Shown here piece by piece: positions 51,179-63,771 of a stretch of 64,000 nucleotides of DNA (the first letter of the stretch is position 1; the number at the start of each line of letters is the position of its first letter). The notes beneath the pieces were generated by a model, which was not told the DNA's origin, ran no database searches, and saw only the letters and a program-made list of their open reading frames with translations. The DNA comes from Parageobacillus caldoxylosilyticus NBRC 107762 (GTDB lineage Bacteria; Bacillota; Bacilli; Bacillales; Anoxybacillaceae): positions 105,872-169,871 of the forward strand of contig NZ_BAWO01000004.1 of NCBI RefSeq assembly GCF_000632715.1, in the 5' to 3' direction. Made by a program: the position numbers and the translations under genes.

Positions 51179-51233
51179 CTATCCACAAATTTTATATAAT
51201 CATTTCAATTTTAACTTATCCACATGTGAATAA
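51179..51233. other. DnaA boxes upstream of mnmE
   Basis: CTATCCACA (51179) and the back-to-back pair TTATCCACA/TGTGAATAA (51216-51233), which forms an 18-bp near-palindrome TTATCCACATGTGAATAA. They lie in the 254-bp gap between jag and mnmE, ~2.5 kb from oriC. Confidence 0.65.
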
Positions 51234-51305
51234 CAACATGAAGTGCTCATTCCCCAACCTAAAAAATGTAAGAACAGGCAATGCCAATCCTGTAAAAAAA
51301 AGAGA

Positions 51306-51347
51306 AAAAAGAGGCCGTCTCCGTTTCCTTTAGAGATAGCCCCTTTT
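51306..51347 (-). terminator. Terminator after jag
   Basis: Minus strand AGGGGCTATCTC ... GAGACGGCCTCT followed by TTTTTTC; some mismatches in the stem. Immediately after the jag stop codon. Confidence 0.6.
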
Positions 51348-51360
51348 CACCAATATTAAT

Positions 51361-51987
51361 TTATTGTGCAGAAGGAGATACGACGATATAGCGATGCGGC
51401 TCTACACCAACTGAATAAGTAACGACTTTTTTATGGTTCGCTAATGCGCTATGAATAATTTTCCGCTCATGTGCCGGAAGCGGCTCCAGTTTGACTTCTT
51501 TTCCCGTTTTTACTGCTTTTTCCGCCAATTTTTGCGCCAGCTGTATCAGTGTTTTTTCTCTTCGTTCCCGGTAGTTTTCCGCATCAACGACAATAGAAAC
51601 GTACTCCTCTGCATAACGGTTAGCGACAAGCTGCGTGAGCAGTTGCAAAGAACTTAACGTTTGTCCATGTTTTCCAATCAATAAACCTACTTGTTCGCCT
51701 GTGATCATAAAAGTCACTTGCTTGCCATGCTGCTGCTTCTCTATCGTTGCCGCATTTACTCCCATTTGTTGTATCACTTCTTTTAAAAACAGCTCCGCTT
51801 CTTCGATTGGATCTTTCTTCAAAATCGCTTTCACCACTGCCGGCTTGTGTCCGAAAATGCCAAACAGCCCTTTTTTCCCTTCATCGAGCACAACAATTTC
51901 CACACGATTTTTCGAAACACCAAGCTGTTGCAGCGCCGACTGCACAGCTTCATCTACGGTCGCGGCGGTCACAGTTACTTCTTTCAC
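51361..51987 (-). CDS. jag: Jag/KhpB RNA-binding protein (SpoIIIJ-associated)
   Basis: 208 residues. N-terminal Jag-N domain ([19 protein letters not shown]), KH domain ([17 protein letters not shown], about 105-150) and R3H domain ([18 protein letters not shown], about 163-205). GTG start overlapping the insertase stop (GTGA). Forms the KhpA/KhpB RNA-binding pair tied to cell elongation. Confidence 0.94.
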   Translation of the reverse strand: MKEVTVTAATVDEAVQSALQQLGVSKNRVEIVVLDEGKKGLFGIFGHKPAVVKAILKKDPIEEAELFLKEVIQQMGVNAATIEKQQHGKQVTFMITGEQVGLLIGKHGQTLSSLQLLTQLVANRYAEEYVSIVVDAENYRERREKTLIQLAQKLAEKAVKTGKEVKLEPLPAHERKIIHSALANHKKVVTYSVGVEPHRYIVVSPSAQ

Positions 51988-52751
51988 TTTTTCGTTCCTC
52001 CTGAATGGGTGGCGTCCATCGTTGGCCCCTTAATCAAATACGTTTGTACAATCGAGAAAATATTCCCTACAACCCAGTAGAGAGACAAAGCAGCAGGAAA
52101 ATTAATGGCAAAAATGACGATCATAATTGGCATCATCCAAAGCATCATGGCCATTTGCGGATTTTGCTGTCCGGCGTTGGCCATCATTATTTTTTGTTGG
52201 ATAAACGTTGTAACCCCTGCGATAATCGGCAAAATGTAATATGGATCTTTTTCACCAAGATCGAACCATAAAAAGTTGTGTTCGGCAATTTCTCTTGTAC
52301 GCATAATGGCATGATAAAATCCGATCAAAATCGGCATTTGGATAAGGATTGGGAAACAGCCTGCCATCGGGTTGACACCGTGTTTTTGAAACAGCAGCAT
52401 CATTTCCTGCTGGAGCTTTTGCTGGGTTTGCATATCTTTGGAACTATATTTTTCTCGAAGTTTTTGTATTTCCGGTTGAAGCGCTTGCATCGCTTTCGCA
52501 TTTCTTGTTTGCTGGATCATTAACGGCAGGATCAATAAACGAATAAAGATAGTTACGACAATAATCGACAGTCCAAAACTTCCGCCTAAAACGTGGGCAA
52601 CATATTTAATTAGCCAAGAAAGCGGATAAACGATATACTCATTCCAAAACCCTTTGCTTTCCGGCGTGATTGGTTCATTGATTTGCGAGCATCCTGATAG
52701 GACTGCAATCAATGCAACGAACCCAACGATGAACCAAATTCGCCTTTTCAC
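51984..52751 (-). CDS. spoIIIJ: Membrane protein insertase YidC1 (SpoIIIJ)
   Basis: 255 residues. Lipoprotein signal with lipobox LSGCSQ (Cys21), then five membrane segments of the YidC/Oxa1 fold, including [18 protein letters not shown] and [22 protein letters not shown] start with AGGAGG 9 bp upstream, chosen over a longer reading whose extra 23 basic residues would spoil the signal peptide. Inserts membrane proteins; needed for sporulation in B. subtilis. Confidence 0.95.
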   Translation of the reverse strand: MKRRIWFIVGFVALIAVLSGCSQINEPITPESKGFWNEYIVYPLSWLIKYVAHVLGGSFGLSIIVVTIFIRLLILPLMIQQTRNAKAMQALQPEIQKLREKYSSKDMQTQQKLQQEMMLLFQKHGVNPMAGCFPILIQMPILIGFYHAIMRTREIAEHNFLWFDLGEKDPYYILPIIAGVTTFIQQKIMMANAGQQNPQMAMMLWMMPIMIVIFAINFPAALSLYWVVGNIFSIVQTYLIKGPTMDATHSGGTKK

Positions 52752-52883
52752 CTTCTTTTTCCTCCTATATTTACGAATTCGTATTATCCTAAATATGTAT
52801 TTTAACATCATTCTAAACATAATGGGTGTACTTTTTTACGAAAATATTTGTATGCCAGGAAAAAACAACCTAATTTAACCGTT

Positions 52884-53234
52884 TTATTTTTCCCTTTTTT
52901 TCAAGACTCCTGCCTTTCGCAATACATGAATCAAGCTTTTCTTTACCTCAAAAAAATCCATTTCCGCAACCGGCAGCCTAGCAATAACGACGTAATCTTT
53001 GCCTGGCATAATCTCCTCTTTCATTTCCAGGAAACATTGGCGGATGTAGCGCTTGATTCGATTTCTTACCACCGCTTTTCCAAGCTTTTTACTCACCGAT
53101 AACCCGATCCGAAAGTACGGTTGTTCCGGCCTGTCCAGTATATAAATGACAAACTGCCGATTCGCCATCGACGTGCCGCGCTGAAATACCTCTTGAAACT
53201 CTTCGTTTTTCTTTATGCGGTACTTTTTCTTCAT
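52884..53234 (-). CDS. rnpA: Ribonuclease P protein component
   Basis: 116 residues, same as B. subtilis. Signatures [20 protein letters not shown] and [14 protein letters not shown]. Binds the RNase P RNA to mature tRNA 5' ends. The ATG at 53234 fits the family; an ATG six codons earlier is possible. Follows rpmH beyond an attenuator hairpin. Confidence 0.96.
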   Translation of the reverse strand: MKKKYRIKKNEEFQEVFQRGTSMANRQFVIYILDRPEQPYFRIGLSVSKKLGKAVVRNRIKRYIRQCFLEMKEEIMPGKDYVVIARLPVAEMDFFEVKKSLIHVLRKAGVLKKREK

Positions 53235-53284
53235 GTCCCGGAAACACTCCATCTTTTTCAGTATCTATTCACTCTATCCTTGCG

Positions 53285-53310
53285 AAAAAAGACCACTGAA
53301 ATTTCAGTGG
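53285..53310 (-). terminator. Attenuator/terminator between rpmH and rnpA
   Basis: CCACTGAAATTTCAGTGG is an 18-bp perfect palindrome (53293-53310), followed on the minus strand by TCTTTTTT. It begins right after the rpmH stop codon and would lower rnpA expression. Confidence 0.8.
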
Positions 53311-53311
53311 C

Positions 53312-53446
53312 CTATGCAGATAACACTTTTCTTCCTTTACGACGACGGCGCGCGAGCACTTTTCTACCATTTCTCGTGCTCATGCGTGCGCGGAATCCAT
53401 GGACTTTGCTGCGCTTCCGGTTATTTGGTTGATATGTTCGTTTCAT
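53312..53446 (-). CDS. rpmH: 50S ribosomal protein L34
   Basis: 44 residues, too short for most gene lists: [19 protein letters not shown], then [20 protein letters not shown]. Highly basic, exact family length. AGGGAGGTGTC ribosome site. First leftward gene from oriC. Confidence 0.98.
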   Translation of the reverse strand: MKRTYQPNNRKRSKVHGFRARMSTRNGRKVLARRRRKGRKVLSA

Positions 53447-53491
53447 CTATGACACCTCCCTAGGGAATAACTGTTACGGGCAGTCTTTCTC

Positions 53492-53521
53492 ATTATATTG
53501 AACAATCTCATAAAATGTCAA
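53492..53521 (-). promoter_or_regulatory. Promoter of rpmH
   Basis: Minus strand TTGACA (53516-53521), 18-bp spacer, TATAAT (53492-53497): perfect consensus hexamers. Confidence 0.85.
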
Positions 53522-53554
53522 CCGCTTGGAACGTTTCTCTCACTTTATAAAAAT

Positions 53555-53819
53555 TGTGGATAATTTTTTTAGACATAATCTGAATATCCACATTATTTAT
53601 CGACATTTTTTTCACACTTTTCACTATGTGGATAATTAAGTTTTTCACAACACTTTTGTTTTGTGGATAATTTAAAAAATCCGTTGCAACATGCCATTTT
53701 ATTTGCTATTATTATTGTGTTTTCACTATGGATAATGGTGTGGATAAAGAAAAATATCCACATTTTGTGGATATGTTGTGGATATATTTTTTCACAGCCT
53801 GTTTATAATGTTATCCACA
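53555..53819. other. oriC: oriC, DnaA-box cluster upstream of dnaA
   Basis: Nine DnaA boxes fill the 479-bp rpmH-dnaA gap. TGTGGATAA (reverse boxes) at 53555, 53627, 53662 and 53739; TGTGGATAT at 53766 and 53777; ATATCCACA at 53584 and 53754; TTATCCACA at 53811. This matches the incC part of the bipartite Bacillus origin and also allows DnaA to control its own promoter. Confidence 0.9.
53684..53712 (+). promoter_or_regulatory. Promoter of dnaA
   Basis: TTGCAA (53684-53689), 17-bp spacer, TATTAT (53707-53712), embedded among DnaA boxes, consistent with autoregulation. Confidence 0.65.
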
Positions 53820-53925
53820 AGTGGTGAATTTTGTCGAAAAGCCGCTTTTTTCCTTATTATATGTTATTTCCACAAATTTATTTTTTAAACAGATTATTAT
53901 CCTCTGAGTAAGGGAGGGGCAACGG

Positions 53926-55278
53926 TTGGAGAATATCCATGATTTATGGAATCGCGTGCTCGGGGAAATCGAAAGAAAAATTAGCAAGCCAAGCTTTGAA
54001 ACTTGGCTAAAATCAACAAAAGCCCACTCTTTACGAGGTGACACGCTTGTCGTCGTAGCCCCAAACGAATTTGCAAGAGACTGGCTGGATTCCCGCTACT
54101 CTCATTTAATTGCGGAAACGATCTACGATATTACTGGTGAAGAACTGTCAATTAAGTTTATTATTCCTCCTAATCAATCAGAAGATGATTTTGAGTTTCA
54201 GCGATCCTCGAAAAAACAGCGGAAACCATATGAAGATGCATCAGATTTTCCGCAAAGTATGCTGAATCCAAAATATACGTTTGACACGTTTGTCATCGGT
54301 TCTGGCAATCGTTTTGCCCATGCGGCTTCTCTCGCAGTGGCGGAAGCCCCGGCAAAAGCGTATAATCCGCTTTTTATTTACGGTGGAGTCGGCTTAGGGA
54401 AGACTCACTTAATGCACGCGATCGGTCACTATGTTATCGAACACAATCCGTCGGCTAAAGTTGTTTATTTATCTTCGGAAAAATTTACAAATGAGTTTAT
54501 TAACGCGATTCGCGACAACCGTCCTGACGATTTTCGCAACAAGTATCGAAATGTCGATGTTCTATTAATTGATGATATTCAATTTTTGGCCGGAAAAGAA
54601 CAAACGCAAGAGGAATTTTTCCATACGTTTAATACACTGCACGAGGAAAGCAAACAAATCGTTATTTCCAGCGACCGGCCGCCGAAAGAAATTCCAACGC
54701 TAGAAGACCGTCTTCGCTCACGGTTTGAATGGGGGCTTATTACCGATATCACTCCTCCAGATTTGGAAACGAGGATCGCTATCCTCAGAAAGAAAGCAAA
54801 AGCGGAAGGATTTGATATTCCGAATGAAGTGATGCTGTACATTGCCAATCAAATTGATTCCAACATCCGTGAGCTAGAGGGTGCCCTTATACGCGTTGTC
54901 GCCTATTCGTCGCTGATCAATAAGGAAATTACCGCTGACTTGGCTGCAGAAGCCTTGAAAGACATTATCCCAAGCACAAAGCCGAAGGTCATCACGATCC
55001 AAGATATTCAGCGCGTCGTCGGCCAGCACTTTAATATCAAACTAGAAGACTTTAAAGCGAAAAAAAGAACGAAATCTGTCGCTTTTCCACGCCAGATTGC
55101 CATGTATCTTTCCCGCGAGCTCACAGACTGTTCATTGCCAAAAATCGGAGATGAATTTGGAGGACGTGACCATACGACCGTCATCCATGCGCATGAAAAG
55201 ATTTCAAAACTTTTGCAATCGGATGTACAGCTGCAAAAGCATATAAAAGAAATTCAAGAGAAATTGAAACAATTGTGA
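53926..55278 (+). CDS. dnaA: Chromosomal replication initiator DnaA
   Basis: 450 residues. Domain [21 protein letters not shown]; short linker; domain III AAA+ with Walker A GGVGLGKT (153-160) and Walker [11 protein letters not shown]; domain IV DNA-binding signature [24 protein letters not shown] start with AAGGGAGGGG site. Opens oriC in the ATP form. Confidence 0.98.
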   Translation: MENIHDLWNRVLGEIERKISKPSFETWLKSTKAHSLRGDTLVVVAPNEFARDWLDSRYSHLIAETIYDITGEELSIKFIIPPNQSEDDFEFQRSSKKQRKPYEDASDFPQSMLNPKYTFDTFVIGSGNRFAHAASLAVAEAPAKAYNPLFIYGGVGLGKTHLMHAIGHYVIEHNPSAKVVYLSSEKFTNEFINAIRDNRPDDFRNKYRNVDVLLIDDIQFLAGKEQTQEEFFHTFNTLHEESKQIVISSDRPPKEIPTLEDRLRSRFEWGLITDITPPDLETRIAILRKKAKAEGFDIPNEVMLYIANQIDSNIRELEGALIRVVAYSSLINKEITADLAAEALKDIIPSTKPKVITIQDIQRVVGQHFNIKLEDFKAKKRTKSVAFPRQIAMYLSRELTDCSLPKIGDEFGGRDHTTVIHAHEKISKLLQSDVQLQKHIKEIQEKLKQL

Positions 55279-55440
55279 ATAATAGGCGCAGATTTATGCA
55301 CAGCCTATCCACATGTGGACAGGCTGTGCTTCCTTTACTTCATTTACTTATCCACATTTCAACAAGCATTATTACTAGTATTACGATTTTGTTTTTTATT
55401 TTTTACTATAAAAAAATAATTTATTTCCCTAATCATTTTA
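55274..55440. other. oriC: oriC, DnaA boxes and unwinding region between dnaA and dnaN
   Basis: Boxes TGTGAATAA (55274), CTATCCACA (55305, part of a palindrome) and TTATCCACA (55348). They are followed by CAACAAGC and then six DnaA-trio-like triplets (TTA TTA CTA GTA TTA CGA, 55369-55386; the complement reads 3'-AAT AAT GAT CAT AAT GCT-5'). A very AT-rich stretch runs to 55440. This is the B. subtilis-type basal unwinding arrangement. Confidence 0.8.
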
Positions 55441-55454
55441 GGAGGCATTGCAAG

Positions 55455-56591
55455 ATGAAAATTGCCATTGATCGAGAATCGCTAGCCAAAAGCGTTCAAG
55501 ATGTGATGAAAGCCGTATCGCCACGCACAACCATTCCAATTTTGACAGGAATTAAAATTACTGCGACCTCACAAGGAGTAACATTGACGGGAAGCGATTC
55601 CGATATTTCTATCGAATCGTTCATTCCTGTGGAAGAAGAAGGTAAACTGCTTGTTGAGGTAAAAGAGACTGGCAGCGTTGTATTGCAAGCGCGCTTTTTT
55701 GCCGAGATCGTTAAAAAATTGCCGCAACAGACAGTGGAGATAGAAGTAGGACCAAACTTTTTAACGGTCATTCGTTCCGGCAAAGCGGAATTCAACTTAA
55801 ACGGTCTTGATCCCGATGAATATCCAAGATTGCCGCAAATTGAAGAAGAAAATATATTTAAAATCCCAACGGATCTATTAAAAACGATCATTCGCCAAAC
55901 GGTATTTGCCGTTTCAACATCGGAAACGCGGCCAATCTTGACAGGTGTCAACTGGAAGTTTGAAAACGGAGAACTTACTTGCACGGCGACAGACAGCCAT
56001 CGTCTGGCGTTAAGAAAGGCAAAAATAGAAACGGAGAATCCGCAGTCGCATAATGTTGTTATTCCGGGAAAAAGTCTAAACGAATTAAGTAAAATTTTAG
56101 ATGACAGCAATGATCCGGTTGATATTGTCGTTACGGCTAATCAAATTTTATTTAAAACAAAACATTTGCTATTCTTTTCCCGCCTGCTTGATGGAAATTA
56201 TCCGGAAACTGCCCGCCTTATTCCAACGGATAGCAAAACCGATATTATCGTGAACGCAAAAGAATTTCTGCAGGCGATCGACCGCGCCTCTCTATTAGCG
56301 AGAGAGGGAAGAAACAACGTGGTAAAACTAACCACACTCAATGACGGCATTATCGAAATTTCTTCCGTTTCTCCGGAAATCGGGAAAGTAACGGAAGAAA
56401 TTCAAAGTGAATCCGTTGAGGGAGAGGAATTAAAAATTTCCTTTAGCGCAAAATATATGATGGATGCGCTTAAAGCGCTCGATGGCACCGACATTAAAAT
56501 CAGCTTTACTGGCGCAATGCGGCCGTTTTTGCTTCGCCCTTTGCATAACGATTCGATGCTTCAGCTTATCTTGCCGGTAAGAACGTATTAA
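55455..56591 (+). CDS. dnaN: DNA polymerase III beta subunit (sliding clamp)
   Basis: 378 residues. MKIAIDRESLAKSVQDVMKAVSPRTTIPIL (split) start, three clamp domains, C-terminal LQLILPVRTY. TTTTAGGAGG site; the frame is open upstream through oriC but without support. Forms the ring that tethers polymerase. Confidence 0.98.
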   Translation: MKIAIDRESLAKSVQDVMKAVSPRTTIPILTGIKITATSQGVTLTGSDSDISIESFIPVEEEGKLLVEVKETGSVVLQARFFAEIVKKLPQQTVEIEVGPNFLTVIRSGKAEFNLNGLDPDEYPRLPQIEEENIFKIPTDLLKTIIRQTVFAVSTSETRPILTGVNWKFENGELTCTATDSHRLALRKAKIETENPQSHNVVIPGKSLNELSKILDDSNDPVDIVVTANQILFKTKHLLFFSRLLDGNYPETARLIPTDSKTDIIVNAKEFLQAIDRASLLAREGRNNVVKLTTLNDGIIEISSVSPEIGKVTEEIQSESVEGEELKISFSAKYMMDALKALDGTDIKISFTGAMRPFLLRPLHNDSMLQLILPVRTY

Positions 56592-56592
56592 T

Positions 56593-56626
56593 AAAGAAAG
56601 CTGCTACCGTAATAGCAGCTTTCTTT
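56593..56626 (+). terminator. Terminator of dnaN
   Basis: AAAGAAAGCTGCTA-6 nt-TAGCAGCTTTCTTT, 2 bp after the stop codon. Confidence 0.8.
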
Positions 56627-56692
56627 GCTAGTATGTCATTTTTTCGTTAAAATAAAAAAATGGGCAGTTTTAAGAAAGTGAGCGATGAACAG

Positions 56693-56914
56693 ATGGAGAA
56701 GAAAGTAGCAATCACAACGGAAACGATTACACTTGGACAATTGCTCAAACTTATTCAAGCCGTCAGTACAGGCGGTGCAGTGAAATGGTTCCTGCAAACA
56801 AATGAAGTGTTGGTCAACGGAGAAAGGGAAGACCGGCGCGGCCGAAAGCTAAAAAATGGCGATAAAGTCGAAGTGGAAGGATTGGGCACGTTTATTGTAA
56901 CGAAAGCAGAGTAG
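56693..56914 (+). CDS. rlbA: S4-domain RNA-binding protein RlbA (YaaA)
   Basis: 73 residues: [31 protein letters not shown] is an S4 fold, with [16 protein letters not shown]. Matches B. subtilis YaaA (71 residues), tied to ribosome assembly. The start is uncertain: no strong ribosome site; ATG 56693 chosen from family length. Confidence 0.92.
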   Translation: MEKKVAITTETITLGQLLKLIQAVSTGGAVKWFLQTNEVLVNGEREDRRGRKLKNGDKVEVEGLGTFIVTKAE

Positions 56915-56925
56915 GTGAAGAGCCG

Positions 56926-58050
56926 TTGTTTTTAACGCACTTATCATTAAAAAATTATCGTAATTATGAAAGCCAAACGTTGGAATTTATGAACAATGTA
57001 AATATTATTTTGGGGGAAAATGCTCAAGGAAAAACAAATATGATGGAAGCTATCTATGTATTGGCGATGGCGAAGTCGCATCGCACGACAAACGACAAAG
57101 AGCTTATTCGCTGGAATGAAGACTATGCTAAAATAGAAGGAAAAGCAGTAAAAAAACACGGAGCGTTATCGCTTGAGTTAATCATTTCCAAGAAAGGGAA
57201 AAAGGCGAAATGCAATCATATTGAACAGCAGCGGCTAAGCCAGTATGTCGGTCATTTAAATGTTGTGATGTTCGCCCCGGAAGACTTAAATTTAGTGAAA
57301 GGAAGCCCGCAAGTAAGACGCCGTTTTATTGACATGGAAATCGGGCAAGTTTCCCCCGTTTATATACATGATTTAAGTCAATATCAAAAGCTTCTGCAGC
57401 AGCGCAATCACTATTTAAAAATGATGCAGACGCGCGAGCGGCAAGATGAAACGATATTAGATATTTTAACAGAGCAGCTGATTCCGCTGGCGGCGAAAAT
57501 TACGCTGAAGCGCCATGAATTTTTGTTTTTGCTCGAAAAATGGGCAGCGCCCATTCACCATGAAATCAGCCGCGGATTAGAACAGCTGCAAATTCAATAT
57601 GAATCGTCTATTGATGTATCAGAAAAGGTAGAATTGTCGAGAATAATAGAAGCATATAGCGAAAAGTTTGCTACAATAAAAGAAAGGGAAATCCAGCGGG
57701 GAATGACGCTTGCCGGCCCGCATCGTGACGATATTTCATTTATTGTAAATGGGAAAAATGTGCAAATCTTTGGCTCTCAAGGGCAACAACGCACAACAGC
57801 ATTATCCATCAAATTAGCGGAAATTGAATTAATCTTTTCTGAACTTGGCGATTACCCCATTCTTTTACTTGATGATGTGCTATCGGAACTGGATGACTAT
57901 CGGCAAACCCACCTCCTTGATACGATCCGGCGAAAAGTACAAACATTTGTGACGACGACAAGCATTGACGGGATTAAACATGACATCATTAAGGAAGCAG
58001 CCATTTATAAAGTCCATTCCGGCTCCATAACCGCCCCTTCCTGTCATTAA
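56926..58050 (+). CDS. recF: DNA repair and recombination protein RecF
   Basis: 374 residues, SMC-like ABC ATPase: Walker [17 protein letters not shown], signature [18 protein letters not shown], Walker [17 protein letters not shown] start with AGGTGAAG site 12 bp after rlbA. Loads RecA at gaps with RecO and RecR. Confidence 0.97.
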   Translation: MFLTHLSLKNYRNYESQTLEFMNNVNIILGENAQGKTNMMEAIYVLAMAKSHRTTNDKELIRWNEDYAKIEGKAVKKHGALSLELIISKKGKKAKCNHIEQQRLSQYVGHLNVVMFAPEDLNLVKGSPQVRRRFIDMEIGQVSPVYIHDLSQYQKLLQQRNHYLKMMQTRERQDETILDILTEQLIPLAAKITLKRHEFLFLLEKWAAPIHHEISRGLEQLQIQYESSIDVSEKVELSRIIEAYSEKFATIKEREIQRGMTLAGPHRDDISFIVNGKNVQIFGSQGQQRTTALSIKLAEIELIFSELGDYPILLLDDVLSELDDYRQTHLLDTIRRKVQTFVTTTSIDGIKHDIIKEAAIYKVHSGSITAPSCH

Positions 58051-58083
58051 TGCTTTGAACGTTTGGAAAGAAAGCGTAGGTGA

Positions 58084-60012
<1,929 letters not shown>

Positions 60013-60075
60013 TTTGGAGAGTGTTGAGCAATCACCCTCCCCACTCCAAATTTTTTATAAGGGAGGTTTTCTTGA

Positions 60076-62562
60076 ATGGCAGAAAATCAACATCCGCGCA
60101 TCCGTGAAGTCAACATTAGCCAGGAAATGCGTTCCTCGTTTCTCGATTATGCGATGAGCGTCATCGTATCGCGGGCATTGCCTGATGTGCGCGACGGGCT
60201 AAAGCCTGTGCATCGCCGTATTTTATATGCCATGCATGATCTTGGCATGACCGCGGACAAACCATACAAAAAGTCGGCCCGCATCGTCGGCGAAGTCATC
60301 GGGAAATATCACCCGCACGGCGATGCAGCCGTATACGACACGATGGTCCGCATGGCGCAAGATTTTAACTATCGCTACATGCTTGTCGATGGACACGGAA
60401 ACTTCGGATCGATTGACGGCGACGCAGCTGCCGCGATGCGTTATACAGAAGCGCGCATGTCCAAAATCGCGATGGAACTGTTACGCGACATTAACAAAGA
60501 CACGATCGATTATCAGGATAACTACGACGGTTCGGAGAAAGAACCAGTCGTTTTGCCGTCGCGCTTTCCTAATTTATTGGTAAACGGCTCATCCGGAATC
60601 GCCGTAGGGATGGCGACAAATATTCCGCCGCATCAGCTCGGCGAAGTGATCGACGCCATTTTGGCATTAAGCAAAAATCCTGATATGACGGTGGCCGATT
60701 TAATGGAATACATTCCAGGGCCAGATTTTCCGACGGCGGGGCAAATTATCGGCCGCAGCGGAATCCGTAAAGCATACGAAACAGGGCGCGGCTCGATCAC
60801 ATTGCGTGCGAAAGTTGAGATCGAACAGCAGTCCAACGGAAAAGAAACGATCATCGTCCGTGAGCTTCCTTATCAAGTCAACAAGGCAAAATTAATTGAA
60901 CGCATCGCGGAGCTTGTCCGCGAAAAGAAAATTGATGGCATTACCGATTTACGCGACGAGTCAGACCGGAACGGAATGCGGATCGTCATCGAAGTGCGCC
61001 GCGATGCCAACGCTAAAGTCATTTTAAACAATCTATATAAACATACAGCATTGCAAACAAGCTTTGGCATTAACATGCTTGCGCTTGTTGATGGTCAGCC
61101 GAAAGTGTTAAATTTAAAAGAATGTCTGGAGCATTATTTGGAACATCAGAAAGTAGTGATCCGCCGCCGGACAGCTTACGAGCTGAAAAAGGCGGAAGCC
61201 CGCGCCCATATTTTAGAAGGGCTTCGCGTTGCTCTTGATCACCTTGACGAGGTGATTAGCCTAATCCGTAGCTCACAGACGACGGAAATCGCTAGGGAAG
61301 GGCTGATGAAGCAGTTTTCGCTCAGCGAGAAACAGGCGCAAGCAATTTTAGATATGCGTTTGCAACGGTTAACTGGATTAGAACGAGAAAAAATTGAACA
61401 AGAATATCAAGATCTTGTCCGTTTCATCGCTGAATTAAAAGCGATTTTAGCGGATGAGGAAAAAGTGTTGCAAATTATTCGCGACGAGCTAACGGAAATT
61501 AAAGAGCGGTTTAACGATGAGCGGAGAACGGAAATCGTCATTGGAGGAGCCGAAGAATTTGACGATGAAGATTTAATTCCGCGCGAACATGTCGTCATCA
61601 CCCTCACACATAAAGGGTATATTAAGCGTTTGCCTGTTTCTACGTACAGAAGCCAAAAACGCGGTGGACGAGGCGTCCAAGGCATGCATACGACCGAAGA
61701 CGATTTTGTCGAACATCTTTTGATTACGTCGACTCATAACACCATTTTATTCTTTACGAATAAAGGCAAAGTATACCGGGCGAAAGGATATGAAATTCCG
61801 GAATACAGTCGGACCGCGAAAGGACTTCCGCTTATTAATCTTTTAGAACTGGATAAAGATGAGTGGATTAATACGATTATCCCTATTCACGACGAATTTG
61901 ACGACAATTTATATTTGTTCTTTACCACAAAACAAGGCATTGCCAAGCGTTGTCCACTTTCTGCCTTCGCCCATATTCGAAACAACGGTTTAATCGCAAT
62001 CCATCTGCGCGAAGGGGACGAGCTTATTTCGGTTAAGCTAACGGATGGATCGAAACATATTATTGTCGGGACGAAAAACGGAATGCTTATCCGTTTTCCG
62101 GAAACCGATGTCCGCACAATGGGACGGAGTGCAACGGGAGTGAAGGCGATCACGCTTGATGAGGATGATGAAGTAGTAGGCATGGAAATTTTAGAGGATG
62201 ATTGTGATGTATTAGTCGTGACGAAAAACGGATATGGCAAGCGCACCCCTGCCTCTGAATATCGTCTGCAAAGCCGCGGCGGAAAAGGAATTAAAACATG
62301 TAATGTGACGGAGAAAAACGGTCCAGTTGTTGCGGTGAAAACGGTCAACGGGGACGAAGACTTAATGCTTATCACGACAAGCGGTATCCTCATTCGCATT
62401 GCTGTCAGCGATATTTCACGAGTAGGAAGAAATACGCAAGGGGTAAAGTTAATTCGTCTATCGGAAGAAAATGAACATGAATATGTTGCTACGGTAGCGA
62501 AAGTTCCAACAGAAGAAAAAGAGGAAGAGAGCCAAGAGAGGCAAGAGAGTTATTCATTATAA
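60076..62562 (+). CDS. gyrA: DNA gyrase subunit A
   Basis: 828 residues. Catalytic Tyr123 in [18 protein letters not shown]yrA-box in the C-terminal beta-pinwheel, acidic tail [13 protein letters not shown]. Quinolone region reads [10 protein letters not shown] with Ala84 where E. coli has Ser83. AAGGGAGG ribosome site. Introduces negative supercoils with GyrB. Confidence 0.98.
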   Translation: MAENQHPRIREVNISQEMRSSFLDYAMSVIVSRALPDVRDGLKPVHRRILYAMHDLGMTADKPYKKSARIVGEVIGKYHPHGDAAVYDTMVRMAQDFNYRYMLVDGHGNFGSIDGDAAAAMRYTEARMSKIAMELLRDINKDTIDYQDNYDGSEKEPVVLPSRFPNLLVNGSSGIAVGMATNIPPHQLGEVIDAILALSKNPDMTVADLMEYIPGPDFPTAGQIIGRSGIRKAYETGRGSITLRAKVEIEQQSNGKETIIVRELPYQVNKAKLIERIAELVREKKIDGITDLRDESDRNGMRIVIEVRRDANAKVILNNLYKHTALQTSFGINMLALVDGQPKVLNLKECLEHYLEHQKVVIRRRTAYELKKAEARAHILEGLRVALDHLDEVISLIRSSQTTEIAREGLMKQFSLSEKQAQAILDMRLQRLTGLEREKIEQEYQDLVRFIAELKAILADEEKVLQIIRDELTEIKERFNDERRTEIVIGGAEEFDDEDLIPREHVVITLTHKGYIKRLPVSTYRSQKRGGRGVQGMHTTEDDFVEHLLITSTHNTILFFTNKGKVYRAKGYEIPEYSRTAKGLPLINLLELDKDEWINTIIPIHDEFDDNLYLFFTTKQGIAKRCPLSAFAHIRNNGLIAIHLREGDELISVKLTDGSKHIIVGTKNGMLIRFPETDVRTMGRSATGVKAITLDEDDEVVGMEILEDDCDVLVVTKNGYGKRTPASEYRLQSRGGKGIKTCNVTEKNGPVVAVKTVNGDEDLMLITTSGILIRIAVSDISRVGRNTQGVKLIRLSEENEHEYVATVAKVPTEEKEEESQERQESYSL

Positions 62563-62567
62563 ATAAT

Positions 62568-62610
62568 AAAGGTGTCCGAAAGCTTTGTTTTCGTGACACC
62601 TTTCTTTTTT
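62568..62610 (+). terminator. Terminator of gyrA
   Basis: AAAGGTGTC ... GACACCTTT followed by CTTTTTT, with inner pairing CGAAA/TTTTCG. Confidence 0.85.
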
Positions 62611-62691
62611 ATATACGCATAAAGTACTACAACTAATTTCCTAATAATGTTAGTATAAAATTACACGAATAAAACATGGGAGTGTATAGCG

Positions 62692-63771
62692 ATGATTCGG
62701 GTAAAGCTTCGCCAGTTACAAGAAGGATGTATTCTTGCTGAAGATGTGCTGGGGAAAACGAAAAAACCAATTATGCTAAAAAATACGGTAGTGACATCAA
62801 CGTTATTAAACGTATTAGAAAAATTTTTAATTGAGGAAGTATGTGTCGAGCCAGTTTTGGCGAACGGCGAGCCGTTCCGCCCGACAGAATTGCCTGAAGC
62901 GCACCATGACGGTTCTATAAGCAACGAACATTCGATATCTCTTTACCTGAAAGCGGTTCAAAAATATAAAAAAGCGTTTCAGTCATGGCAATCTGGTTTC
63001 CCGATTGACATCGCCGAAGTAAGAAATATGATTATTCCATTGTTAGACAAATTTATACACAATAAGAGAGAGTTGTTAATATTATACCGTTATGCGACAG
63101 ACGAAGATTATTTATATCACCATGCGGTTAGCGTCGGGTTGCTAGCAGGTTTTTTAGCAAAACAAATGGATTATAGCAGAGGGGGGTGTTATCAAATCGC
63201 GCTTGCGGGTGTATTGTCCGACTGTGGAATGGCAAAGGTCGATAAAAGGCTTTTAACAAAGCGGTCCGCACTTACTGCTAGCGAATACAAAGAAGTACAG
63301 CAACATACCATATTTGGCTATCGAATGGTGCAAAAAATAACAGCTTTAAAACAAGGGACAAAGCTAGCAGTATTGCAGCACCATGAACGCATTGACGGAA
63401 GCGGCTATCCGTTTGGCATTCGTGGCCAGCAAATTCATCCATACAGCAAAATAGTGGCGGTAGCGGACATGTATCATGCGATGACTTCCGAACGCCTTTA
63501 TCGACGCAAACAGTCGCCCTTTAAAGCGCTGGAAAAAATGCAAATCGAGCAATTTGGCAAATTAAGCATGGAGGCAATAAAAGTACTGCTAGATCACTTA
63601 GCCAACTTTCAAACAGGGACGGTGGTTAAATTATCAAACGGCGAAATAGGCAAAATTATTTTTATACAGCCGGAAGAACCGACAAGACCAATTGTTAAAC
63701 TAGCCAACAAAGAGAAATTTCTTTCTCTAAGTGAACATCGAGATATATATATCGAGGAAATTATTCATTAA
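62692..63771 (+). CDS. HD-GYP-like domain protein
   Basis: 359 residues. Residues ~130-300 follow the HD-GYP pattern: YHHAVSVGLLAGFLAKQM, LAGVLSDCGMAKVDKRLL, QHTIFGYRMV, LQHHERIDGSGYPFGI. The HD pair reads Ser-Asp and GK reads GM, so metal binding may be altered. The GYP motif itself is intact. HD-GYP proteins degrade c-di-GMP; activity here is uncertain. Between gyrA and the rRNA operon as in other Geobacillus. Confidence 0.85.
   Translation: MIRVKLRQLQEGCILAEDVLGKTKKPIMLKNTVVTSTLLNVLEKFLIEEVCVEPVLANGEPFRPTELPEAHHDGSISNEHSISLYLKAVQKYKKAFQSWQSGFPIDIAEVRNMIIPLLDKFIHNKRELLILYRYATDEDYLYHHAVSVGLLAGFLAKQMDYSRGGCYQIALAGVLSDCGMAKVDKRLLTKRSALTASEYKEVQQHTIFGYRMVQKITALKQGTKLAVLQHHERIDGSGYPFGIRGQQIHPYSKIVAVADMYHAMTSERLYRRKQSPFKALEKMQIEQFGKLSMEAIKVLLDHLANFQTGTVVKLSNGEIGKIIFIQPEEPTRPIVKLANKEKFLSLSEHRDIYIEEIIH

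Noticed and set aside
55275..55454. N-terminal extension of dnaN through the dnaA-dnaN gap
   Set aside because: The sequence is oriC with DnaA boxes; a strong ribosome site marks ATG 55455.
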